16,973 nt of DNA from CAYRFU01 sp964423525 (GTDB taxonomy: Bacteria; Vulcanimicrobiota; Xenobia; Xenobiales; JADMJV01): the NCBI GenBank assembly GCA_964423525.1, contig CAYRFU010000147.1, positions 1 through 16,973 of the forward strand, read 5' to 3'. A program made the position numbers and the translations under genes. Below, in pieces: positions 7,707 to 14,462 of the stretch; position 1 is the first letter of the stretch; each line of letters begins with the position of its first letter. The notes under the pieces were generated by a model that ran no database searches, was not told the origin of the DNA, and saw only the letters and a list, made by a program, of their open reading frames with translations.

Positions 7707-7895
7707 CTAGTTGACGAAACCGGGATAGCTCGTCAGAATTGTGATCAGTTCATTATTTTCAACGTAGACAATTTCCACCACGAAAGGCCTCCACAGACTT
7801 TTCAGCATCCTACTCGCAGTCCGTCGCCTGAATGTTGCCCGCTTGTTACAAAGCAAAAAGGGGACACGGCTAGCGGCCAACCCTTTCCCCACCAA
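7707..7895 (-). CDS. Short ORF before the transporter: leader peptide or toxin-like remnant
   Basis: The open frame runs from a TTG (7893-7895) to a TAG (7707-7709) that abuts the transporter GTG. An internal ATG gives a 32-residue product. The end, EIVYVENNELITILTSYPGF, looks like a strand-turn-strand C-terminus of DUF4258- or RelE-like small toxins, but the N-terminal part resembles nothing and the length is too short for a whole domain. The last 80 bases are AT-richer than their neighbours, which would fit a transferred remnant. It could equally be a chance ORF or a coupling leader for the transporter. Confidence 0.3.
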   Translation of the reverse strand: MVGKGLAASRVPFLLCNKRATFRRRTASRMLKSLWRPFVVEIVYVENNELITILTSYPGFVN

Positions 7896-8968
7896 TGAAA
7901 GCGAAACGATACCTCAAAATCAAAGCCGGGCCCGAGGCGCTCAAGCACCTTCGTCAGAACGGCCTACAACCCGCCCACATCGAATTGATGGTAGGGGCTT
8001 CCGGAGGCCCCAAATGGCTCGTTCTCTCCCCACTCGACAGAGTCTTGATGGGCTGGCTCCTCAAACGTCACCGCCCTGTCTTTCTGGCCGGGGCTTCCAG
8101 CGGGGCCTGGAGGATGGTCTGCTATGGACTTTCCGATCCTGTCGGTGGGTTGGAGAGGCTTGAGCGAAGCTACGTTGAGCAGACCTATCCCCCCAATCCT
8201 CACCCTGACCTGGTGGTGGGGCGATGCGCCGATCTGCTTCATGAGGTGTTGGGACCGGGAGGCTCCCGCGAAGTGTTGCGTCATCCCACCGTTCGGCTCA
8301 GTCTCATGACGACCCTGACCAGAGGATGGGCCGCTCGCCCCGGCCGGCTCCAGATGTTGGGCTTGGCTGCGGCCGGATTGGCCTCGATGGTCACTCGTCG
8401 GCTGGTTGGGCTTCTCCTCACCCGAGTGGTCTTCAGTGACCCTCGAACCCGTCCGCCGTTCTGGCCCCTAGAAGATCTTCCTTCGGAGAAGGCAGAGCTA
8501 ACCCGGGATAATCTTCAACCCGCTCTCTTGGCCTCGGGCGCGATTCCTCTGGTGATCCGAGGAGTCCCTAACATTCCCGGTGGCCACCAGGGAGTGTATC
8601 GTGACGGGGGCGTGCTCGACTACCACCTGGACCTCCCCAACCGGGGACCTGGGTTGACTCTCTTTTGTCACTTCACCGACCACCAGATCCCCGTCTATTT
8701 CGACCGTTACTGGCCCTATCGGGGCGCGCGGAATCGCTCGCGGATGGTGGCTCTCTACCCCGACCCTGAGTTTGTCTCTCGTCTTCCCCGAGGAAAGCTT
8801 CCTGACCGCAACGACTTCTATCGCCTCCCCGACCGTGAAAGGATCAAAAGCTGGTATGAAGCGGTGAATGAAAGCCAACGACTGGCCGAGGAATTGGCGG
8901 AGTTTCTGGACAGCCCCGACCCGGCCAGTCTGGTAGAGCCTCTGGCCTTGAAAGGTCAGAACTTGTGA
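7895..8968 (+). CDS. Patatin-like phospholipase family protein
   Basis: 357 residues. The patatin elements are all visible: the oxyanion-hole motif GASGGPKW (34-41), the nucleophile elbow GASSG (66-70) with Ser68, LQPALLASGAIPLV (207-220), and the catalytic Asp237 in RDGGVLDYHLDLP. Patatins are Ser-Asp lipid acyl hydrolases. There is no signal peptide, so the protein is probably cytoplasmic or membrane-peripheral; the substrate is unknown. The ATG at 7895 is the only start after an in-frame stop at 7871 and has no obvious ribosome site. It precedes, on the same strand, a low-complexity protein and an HSL esterase. Confidence 0.88.
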   Translation: MKAKRYLKIKAGPEALKHLRQNGLQPAHIELMVGASGGPKWLVLSPLDRVLMGWLLKRHRPVFLAGASSGAWRMVCYGLSDPVGGLERLERSYVEQTYPPNPHPDLVVGRCADLLHEVLGPGGSREVLRHPTVRLSLMTTLTRGWAARPGRLQMLGLAAAGLASMVTRRLVGLLLTRVVFSDPRTRPPFWPLEDLPSEKAELTRDNLQPALLASGAIPLVIRGVPNIPGGHQGVYRDGGVLDYHLDLPNRGPGLTLFCHFTDHQIPVYFDRYWPYRGARNRSRMVALYPDPEFVSRLPRGKLPDRNDFYRLPDRERIKSWYEAVNESQRLAEELAEFLDSPDPASLVEPLALKGQNL

Positions 8969-9018
8969 AGGCCAGATGTAAAGACCTGGAAACAACGGTT
9001 ACACTGGTGTTACAATTT

Positions 9019-9038
9019 TGGGGCTGTATCAAGCCCCA
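9019..9038. repeat. 7-bp hairpin between the lipase and the Ser/Gly-rich gene
   Basis: TGGGGCT (9019-9025) and AGCCCCA (9032-9038) pair around the loop GTATCA. No T-tract follows on either strand, so it is not a typical intrinsic terminator. A TATGAT at 9047-9052 could be a -10 for the next gene, without a clear -35. Confidence 0.45.
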
Positions 9039-9068
9039 GATTGGGTTATGATAGGGGCCGGAGGAAGT

Positions 9069-9407
9069 ATGCCAGGTATCAGTCATCATTTTACCACGAG
9101 CACGGGAAGTTCCGTGGGAGGCTCTCCGGCTGGAGTCACCGCTAGCAGCGCAAGCACCGGTGGCGGGTCAGCCACCAGCGGGCCGGCGGCTCAAGCCAGC
9201 AGCGACGCCGTCACGATCTCTTCCGACGCTACGAGCAGCGACAGCGGCAGTGACGCCGCTGCCATGGTGGCCGGCTTGACAGCCAGCTTGGGCGGGGGTG
9301 AAGCCGTCGGCGACAGCGGTGGCGGAGTGGCCGTAGCCGCTAGCGATGGAGATGGCGGAGGCGACGGCGGCGGTGGTGGAGGGGGCGGCGGCGCCGGAGC
9401 GGCCTAG
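9069..9407 (+). CDS. Ser/Gly/Ala-rich low-complexity protein
   Basis: 112 residues almost entirely Ser, Gly, Ala, Thr and Asp, ending in a run of nine Gly followed by Ala-Gly-Ala-Ala. The start is ATG 9069, with GGAGG four bases upstream; the frame opens earlier at 9018 but that start has no ribosome site. A possible membrane-active segment is AAAMVAGLTASLGGG (about 67-81). No signal peptide, cysteines or family signature is seen. It resembles in style, not in sequence, the repeat protein at the window start. Function is unknown; the good ribosome site is the main evidence that it is expressed. Confidence 0.6.
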   Translation: MPGISHHFTTSTGSSVGGSPAGVTASSASTGGGSATSGPAAQASSDAVTISSDATSSDSGSDAAAMVAGLTASLGGGEAVGDSGGGVAVAASDGDGGGDGGGGGGGGGAGAA

Positions 9408-9448
9408 TCGAACACCTTTTCGGGCAGGGCGCAGGCCAAGCCTGAGGA

Positions 9449-10390
9449 ATGATGCCTTCCATGCCGAGTTCTCGAAGTCAACTCGTAAGCTTTTTTTTGA
9501 AAAGGCTGGTAAAGCCCCGAGGCCGCCAGCCTTTTGACGTTGAGCGGGTGCGCCGTGCGGCCGAATCCGCCCTCAGCCTGGCCCGCTGGGTCCACCGAGG
9601 GGTGCTGGTGCGACCAGGTCAACTCGGTTCTCTTTCAGGAGAGTGGCTCCACCCTTCCGGCGCCTCTCAGACGATCATTTTGTATCTTCACGGCGGTGGC
9701 TACTTCTTTGGCTCACCTTTGACTCACCGAGCTCTCACCTCGACTCTGGCTCGAATGTCGCTTTCCAAGGTGTTCGCGCTTCGCTACCGGTTAGCTCCTG
9801 AGCATCCCTTCCCGGCCGCCCTGGAAGACGCCCTGTCTGCCTATCGCCACCTTCTTGACCAGGGTCAGCCCGCCGACCAAATTGTGCTAGCGGGAGACTC
9901 CGCCGGAGGGGGGTTGACGCTGGCGACTCTGGTTCAGATTCAGCAAAACGGCTGGCCTTTGCCGGCCGGAGGGGTGTGCTTCTCCCCCTGGACCGATCTG
10001 GCAGGCACGGGATTCTCGTTGCGTCGCAATGACCCGTCTTGCGCTATGTTTCACGGAGACGCCATCATTCGCTCCGCTTCGCTTTATGTGGGCCGAACAG
10101 ACCCCCGTCACCCCTTGGTGTCCCCTCTTTATGCCAACCTCGAGGGCCTCCCTCCCCTCCTGGTTCAGGTCAGCGATAGCGAGGTGCTTTTCGACGACTC
10201 TCGGAGGTTAGTCGAGAAAGCGCGCCAACAGGGAATCCTGACAGAGCTAGGCGTTTGGTCGGGCCAACCCCATGTCTGGCAGCTTTTTGCTGGCTTCCTT
10301 CCAGAAGCGGGAGAGTCGCTAGGCCGGGCCGCCCAGTTCATCCGCAACCGGACCGGCTCCGACCAGGCCAGCCCTTTCCCTCTCTGTTAG
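9449..10390 (+). CDS. Alpha/beta hydrolase of the hormone-sensitive lipase (HSL) family
   Basis: 313 residues. The HSL signature HGGGY (81-85) forms the oxyanion hole; GDSAGG (149-154) holds the nucleophile Ser151; SDSEVLFDDS (242-251) holds the likely acid Asp243; and QPHVWQLF (273-280) holds His275. Such enzymes hydrolyse short acyl esters. The N-terminal 70 residues form the usual helical cap. Three close ATGs exist (9449, 9452, 9461); GAGG at 9444-9447 best suits 9452 or 9461, so the start is uncertain by a few residues. Arylformamidases, the missing step between KynA and KynU, belong to the same fold, but the motif here is the esterase type. The stop overlaps the convergent EcsC gene by 4 bp. 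Confidence 0.9.
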   Translation: MMPSMPSSRSQLVSFFLKRLVKPRGRQPFDVERVRRAAESALSLARWVHRGVLVRPGQLGSLSGEWLHPSGASQTIILYLHGGGYFFGSPLTHRALTSTLARMSLSKVFALRYRLAPEHPFPAALEDALSAYRHLLDQGQPADQIVLAGDSAGGGLTLATLVQIQQNGWPLPAGGVCFSPWTDLAGTGFSLRRNDPSCAMFHGDAIIRSASLYVGRTDPRHPLVSPLYANLEGLPPLLVQVSDSEVLFDDSRRLVEKARQQGILTELGVWSGQPHVWQLFAGFLPEAGESLGRAAQFIRNRTGSDQASPFPLC

Positions 10391-11203
10391 TAGCGGCTCA
10401 GGGCGACCTCTTGAAGAAAGCGGCGGCGATAGGCGTGGTAGGCAACCTCACCGATGTCGCCAGCTAATTGCAGGTTGACGCCAGCTCCCACCACTCCACC
10501 GACGATCACCACCGATTGGGCCATCTTCCGCTGAGTTAAAGCGATACCGAGACTGCGGGCCAGAGCCTGGAGACCTTTCTGGACGGCAAATCGCTCCAGG
10601 TCTTTGAGGGGCGTTCCTTGACGAATCATGTCTTGAATCGATTCGAGTTCGCTCATGCCTTGGCGCTTGGCTGTGGACTCCGGGTGGTGGCCGATATCGA
10701 GCACCTTAAGAATATAGGCCTTTTCTTGGGGGGGGCTTGACGGGAAAACCGTAGACCGTCGCCACCTCCTGAATCAGATGGAACAGGATTCCGTAGAGGG
10801 CCGGGATGTCCACGATCAGGCCCGGCAATCCGGCCGCCCCCGAGACGGCTCCTTCCAAAGCTGACCCGGTCTTGCTACGCTTGATCAGCTCCCGGGCCAC
10901 CTCGTCGAGGACACGAATGTTCACTCGCAGCAACCCGCAAGCCCCTTTGAGGGGACCATGGCGGGCTTGGATGCGGTCGTAGATCTTGCGACGAGAAACC
11001 ACCCCGGAGGTGCCGTCTCGCATCTGGCAGAGCACTCTCACGAGGGCTTCGTTAACTCCGGTCTGGACCGAATCGGGAATCTTCTTATAGACGAACTCAA
11101 GAGGCTTGCCGGCGATGCCTATCAGCTTCTGAAGGCTGCCCGCCTTAGCGTTCATCCAATCGTCGATCTCGTTGAGAACTTTTTCGGAGCGGCCCAGAGT
11201 CAG
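10387..11203 (-). pseudogene. EcsC-family protein, reading frame broken at a run of eight G
   Basis: Two adjacent frames make one EcsC protein. The 5' part (from about 11155 to 10706) carries IPDSVQTGVNEAL and GLPGLIVDIPALYGILFH; the 3' part (to 10387) carries YILKVLDIG, AGVNLQLAGDIGEVAYHAYR and RFLQ. They join in frame if one base is removed from the G8 run at 10728-10735, giving the junction VKPPQEKAYILKVL. The repaired protein is 255 residues from ATG 11155. The frame also stays open upstream with an EcsC-like SEKVLNEIDDW, and reaches a CTG (11203-11201) that overlaps the carD stop as CTGA, giving 271 residues. EcsC proteins are membrane-associated, first named beside an ABC transporter in Bacillus; their function is poorly defined. 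The lesion may be a sequencing error. Confidence 0.85.
10728..10735. other. Homopolymer G8 at the EcsC frameshift
   Basis: Eight consecutive G on the plus strand. Seven would restore one continuous EcsC frame. Such runs are prone to polymerase slippage, and to sequencing or assembly error. Confidence 0.85.
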
Positions 11204-11703
11204 CCTGCTGCCCGTTCCGACGGAATCGACTGACAGACCCTCTCGAGACGCGACTCCAGAGCGCTTCGTTCCCGACCAGAGGCAGCCGTCAATTCATCGA
11301 GTAGAACGCGCCAAGCCTTCTCTAACATACTTTCTTCTTTGGGATTGAGCTTGCGCCGCGCCAGGCGAACCTGGTAGAGATTCTTGACCACCTCACCTAG
11401 CTGGAAGATGTCGTTGGACTTGAGCTTCTCTAGATTCACGCGTTGACGCCAGTTGGCTCGATTCGGGCCCTCGGCCAAGTCGGCTTCAATGGCCTTAAAG
11501 ACTTTGTCGACCTGACTCTTCTCCACCACCGGTCGGAGCAATTGATTCTCCTCATCGGCCCGGACCATCAGCTCCAGGCCTTCCTCGGCGAAGCTTACCA
11601 CCGCATAAGTGAAATCCTGACCCAGGACCTTCTTCTTCTCGATCTTTTGGATGGTTCCCAGGCCGTATAAAGGGTGTGAGACTCGACTATTGATCTGATA
11701 CAT
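11200..11703 (-). CDS. carD: CarD/CdnL-family transcription regulator, canonical copy
   Basis: 167 residues. The N-terminal RNA polymerase-interaction domain begins INSRVSHPLYGLGTIQKIEKK (4-24). The C-terminal helical domain has NWRQRVNLEKLKSNDIFQLGEVVKNLY, with Trp85 at the family position that contacts the upstream edge of the -10 bubble. Known role: binds RNA polymerase beta and adjusts open-complex stability at many promoters, including rRNA promoters in mycobacteria. The ATG at 11701-11703 has AGAAGGGA about nine bases upstream. The downstream EcsC-family frame begins at or overlapping its stop codon, so the two are probably one operon. It is a paralogue of the CarD-like gene at 3130-3624. 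Confidence 0.94.
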   Translation of the reverse strand: MYQINSRVSHPLYGLGTIQKIEKKKVLGQDFTYAVVSFAEEGLELMVRADEENQLLRPVVEKSQVDKVFKAIEADLAEGPNRANWRQRVNLEKLKSNDIFQLGEVVKNLYQVRLARRKLNPKEESMLEKAWRVLLDELTAASGRERSALESRLERVCQSIPSERAAG

Positions 11704-11866
11704 CGTATCGCTTCCCTTCTGTCCATCCGGCCGAGTCCCCGAAAGCCGGTATGGTTAATGCTGTATCCAACCCTCAATCTTCGCAAAAGTTTCTTTTATG
11801 TAAACAGAATGTTGCCTGTGAAGTGGCTCACATCGCGTGGCGTGAGGGGGGTGTTAGGGTGCCTAT

Positions 11867-12094
11867 ATGAAGGACGGACTATTCAACATCGTGCTCTTTT
11901 TGACGGGAGTGATCGCTCTCGCCCTGGGTCTAGGTGACCAACTTCTCCCGTTTATGGGTCTGGTCGTAGCTATGAGTTTGATCTGGACTCTTCTCCTGGC
12001 ACCTCTAGCCCTGGCCGAATGGGCCTTCGCGTCTCTTTCGACTCCGGCCCCGAGACCCTCTGCGCAAGAGTTCGCCTGGTTCGTAGAAGGCTAA
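11867..12094 (+). CDS. Small two-helix membrane protein
   Basis: 75 residues with two hydrophobic segments (about 7-30 and 31-52) and a polar C-terminal tail of about 20 residues. The ATG has TAGGG ending seven bases upstream. I recognise no family. Its last 125 bases overlap, on the opposite strand, the 3' end of lnt, which is a large overlap; the hydrophobic pattern and ribosome site support a real gene, but a chance ORF is possible. Confidence 0.5.
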   Translation: MKDGLFNIVLFLTGVIALALGLGDQLLPFMGLVVAMSLIWTLLLAPLALAEWAFASLSTPAPRPSAQEFAWFVEG

Positions 12095-13505
12095 GCCAAC
12101 CAAGTCCCAGCCCGAACCAGGGACACCAGTCGCCCAGCTTCACGTAGGGAGTCAGACCATCAGAGCGGGCCAAGTCAGCCACCACCACTCCTATCGTCTC
12201 AGCCTGGCTTTCGGCCATCACTCTCCCCGTCGCGGTGACCCAGCCACTCACCCCGGTATTGGCACACTGGAGGACCGCGCGACCCGTCTCGGCGGCCCTC
12301 AAGACGGCCGAATCAAAATGACTCAACAGGCCAGGACTCCCCACAAAATGGGCGTCGTTGGTGACCACCAAAAGGGCATCGGCACCCTCTCTCACCCGCT
12401 GACTAGCTAGAGTCGGGGTCATCGACTCATAGCAGACAAGGCAGCCCAATTTCCAATCGTCCACCTCCAAGAGGGGTTGGTGCTGACCCGGGACGTAGTT
12501 CTGCACCCGGTCGAAAACTTCCAGCTCTCGGAGCCAAGTCGGCCCGGGAAGGTACTCGGCGCAGGGAGCCAAGCGAATCTTCTCATAACGCTCCCGATAG
12601 TCGCCCTCCGGACCGAACAGAGCGAGGGTGTTCAGCCGACCCTGGCCCTGTTCTTCCACCGAACCGGTCACCAGGTAAGAGCTTAGCTCGCGAGCCAGAC
12701 CGCCGACCCTCATCGTAAGACGAGCCCGAGAGAGAAAGTTGCGGTAAGGAACGCTCGTTTCGGGCCAAACCACAACCTGAGCCCCTCGACCCACTGCCAG
12801 TCGGGTCAAGCTCTCCAAGCGATCCAAACCAAATTCCCGGTAGCTCGCATCCCACTTCACCTCCTGGCCGAGATTGACCTGAACGGCCGCCACTCTCAAC
12901 CCCCCGACGAGGGGCTTGGAGCGGACCAAGTTACCGACCCCAAAGGCCAACCAGGCTGCCAGCATCACAACCAGGAGAGAACGAGGGCGGGCCAGGGCCA
13001 GGCTAGCGTTGACCAAGACCAACCACCAGGTCAAGACCCAGCTCCCAGCCCAGGAGGCCCACACCAGCCAAGCTTCGCTGCGGCAGAGAATATTGGCCTG
13101 CATGTCCCACGTAATCCCAAAAGGGTTCCAGGTGCCAACATACTCGATAAAGGTCCACAGACCCGCCACGAGCAACGGTGTTGGCTCTCGGCAACTTCCC
13201 AGAAAGGCTCCCAGCGCGGTAGCGCCCAGAGCCCTGAGTGTTACCAAAGCCATCAAAGCATGATAGCCATACGACTTGGCCCACCACAGGAAATGGGCCT
13301 CAAACAGGAGTCCCCATAACAAGCCTAAAGCCGCCCCTCGCCAGCCCCCCTGGTGAGCCAGGGCCCTAAAGAGAGGGGCTAACGCCAACCAACCCAACCA
13401 CCACCATCGAGTAGGAGGAAAAGCCAGACGGCAAAGCGTTCCCGAAACAACAACCAGGGTGACAGCGGCCGCCAAAGGCACTCTCGATGAAGGGCTTCTC
13501 ACCAT
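11970..13505 (-). CDS. lnt: Apolipoprotein N-acyltransferase
   Basis: Inner-membrane enzyme that transfers an acyl chain from phospholipid to the N-terminal cysteine of apolipoproteins, completing lipoprotein maturation in diderm bacteria. The 511 residues have about seven hydrophobic segments in the first 195, including LGWLALAPLFRAL (37-49), and then a nitrilase domain (about 204-450). The catalytic triad corresponds to Glu249 (VWPETSVPY), Lys309 (YEKIRLAPCAEYLP) and Cys358 (LGCLVCYES). A last hydrophobic segment (WCPWFGLGLGWLSLL, 460-474) follows the usual TPYVKLGDW. A 35-40 residue charged tail after it is unusual and covers the overlap with the small membrane-protein gene. GAGG lies only two bases before the ATG, so the ribosome site is weak. 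Confidence 0.94.
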   Translation of the reverse strand: MVRSPSSRVPLAAAVTLVVVSGTLCRLAFPPTRWWWLGWLALAPLFRALAHQGGWRGAALGLLWGLLFEAHFLWWAKSYGYHALMALVTLRALGATALGAFLGSCREPTPLLVAGLWTFIEYVGTWNPFGITWDMQANILCRSEAWLVWASWAGSWVLTWWLVLVNASLALARPRSLLVVMLAAWLAFGVGNLVRSKPLVGGLRVAAVQVNLGQEVKWDASYREFGLDRLESLTRLAVGRGAQVVVWPETSVPYRNFLSRARLTMRVGGLARELSSYLVTGSVEEQGQGRLNTLALFGPEGDYRERYEKIRLAPCAEYLPGPTWLRELEVFDRVQNYVPGQHQPLLEVDDWKLGCLVCYESMTPTLASQRVREGADALLVVTNDAHFVGSPGLLSHFDSAVLRAAETGRAVLQCANTGVSGWVTATGRVMAESQAETIGVVVADLARSDGLTPYVKLGDWCPWFGLGLGWLSLLRTRRTLAQRVSGPESKETRRPIRPGLEVPGEESRSNS

Positions 13506-13820
13506 AACCTCGATTTGGCTGCCAGCTTAACAGGCCCTTCCGGACTCTTTAAGGCTTCTCCCCTAGTCTTTAGGAGTGCCCACGGACGTTGCCCTATCGA
13601 CGGGTCGAGACACGGCTGCTGTGAACCGGGCCTTTCGCCCCGGACTCTTCGGTGTAAGTTGCGATGAAGAGGCCCTCTTGGCTGAAGAATACGAGACACG
13701 CCACGGTTGCCATCTCCTAGCGATCCAAAAAGCGCCGAGACCTGGGCCGACTGTGCCGCCAAGGTTCGCGGCACCCTGGCTTGAAGGATTCCAAACCTCG
13801 AGTCCATAACCTGAGGCACC
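13506..13820. other. 315-bp gap between lnt and ribE with no recognised gene
   Basis: This divergent intergenic region should hold the lnt and rib promoters. Short ORFs exist on both strands but none has family-like residues or a good ribosome site. A hairpin with 7-bp arms GTGCCGC (13753-13759) and GCGGCAC (13768-13774) lies about 47 bases before ribE, and a GC-rich imperfect hairpin lies near 13625-13645. I looked for the conserved FMN riboswitch blocks and did not find them. GAGG at 13813-13816 is the ribE ribosome site. Confidence 0.6.
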
Positions 13821-14462
13821 GTGTTTACTGGATTGGTCGAAGAGGTCGGTCAGTTGGCGGCCTTTCAAAAAATAGGCCCCGCTGCTCGTTTAACGATTGA
13901 CACCGAAGTCGTTCATCAAGATGCTCAGTTGGGCGACAGCATCGCCGTCAACGGGGTGTGCTTGACCGTGGTCGAGTGCCACCAAGCTCGATTGTCTTTT
14001 GACGCCGTAGCCGAAACGGTGCGACGCACTAGTTTAGGTCAAGTTCAGGTCGGTGGGCCCGTCAATCTAGAGAGAGCCGTAGCGGTCGGCGCTCGAATGG
14101 GTGGACACTATGTTCAAGGCCATATCGACGGGACCGGACGCTTGCGCTCCATTCAAACGGAGGGAAACGGGCGAGTTTTTAGCTTCGACACCTCGACGGA
14201 ACTGCTCCGCTACATCGTCCCCAAAGGGAGTATCGCGGTCGATGGTATCAGCCTCACCGTCGTCGAGGTAGATGAAACCGGTTTCACCGTCTGGATCGTT
14301 CCTCACACCATTGCTCATACCAACTTGCAACACCGGCAACCGGGCGACCTGGTCAACCTCGAGACAGACGTCTTGGCCAAGTATACCGAGAAGCTCCTAA
14401 ATTTTCGAGGGGGAAATCTGAGTGAAGGAAAGCTGAGATCAGCAGGATACCTCCAATCATGA
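13821..14462 (+). CDS. ribE: Riboflavin synthase, alpha chain
   Basis: Catalyses the dismutation of two 6,7-dimethyl-8-ribityllumazine molecules to riboflavin and a pyrimidine that is recycled. The 213 residues consist of two lumazine-binding repeats: MFTGLVEEVG (1-10) with DSIAVNGVCLTV (39-50), then GGHYVQGHIDG (94-104) with GSIAVDGISLTV (136-147). The protein begins at the canonical MFTG, encoded by GTG 13821-13823, with GAGG four bases upstream. Its stop overlaps the ribBA start as ATGA. It is the first gene of a ribE-ribBA-ribH operon; the usual first gene ribD is absent. Confidence 0.96.
   Translation: MFTGLVEEVGQLAAFQKIGPAARLTIDTEVVHQDAQLGDSIAVNGVCLTVVECHQARLSFDAVAETVRRTSLGQVQVGGPVNLERAVAVGARMGGHYVQGHIDGTGRLRSIQTEGNGRVFSFDTSTELLRYIVPKGSIAVDGISLTVVEVDETGFTVWIVPHTIAHTNLQHRQPGDLVNLETDVLAKYTEKLLNFRGGNLSEGKLRSAGYLQS

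Noticed and set aside
9019..9038. Intrinsic terminator after the patatin gene
   Set aside because: There is a hairpin but no T-tract on either strand.
9449..10390. Missing kynurenine formamidase
   Set aside because: The fold is shared, but the HGGGY and GDSAGG motifs are the ordinary HSL esterase type and the gene is 7 kb from kynU; proximity is too weak.
13506..13820. FMN riboswitch upstream of ribE
   Set aside because: The expected conserved blocks (such as GGGCAGGGTGAAATTCCC-like segments) are not present by eye.
13499..13868. Overlapping short ORFs on both strands between lnt and ribE
   Set aside because: No family-like residues or ribosome sites, and they run into neighbouring genes.
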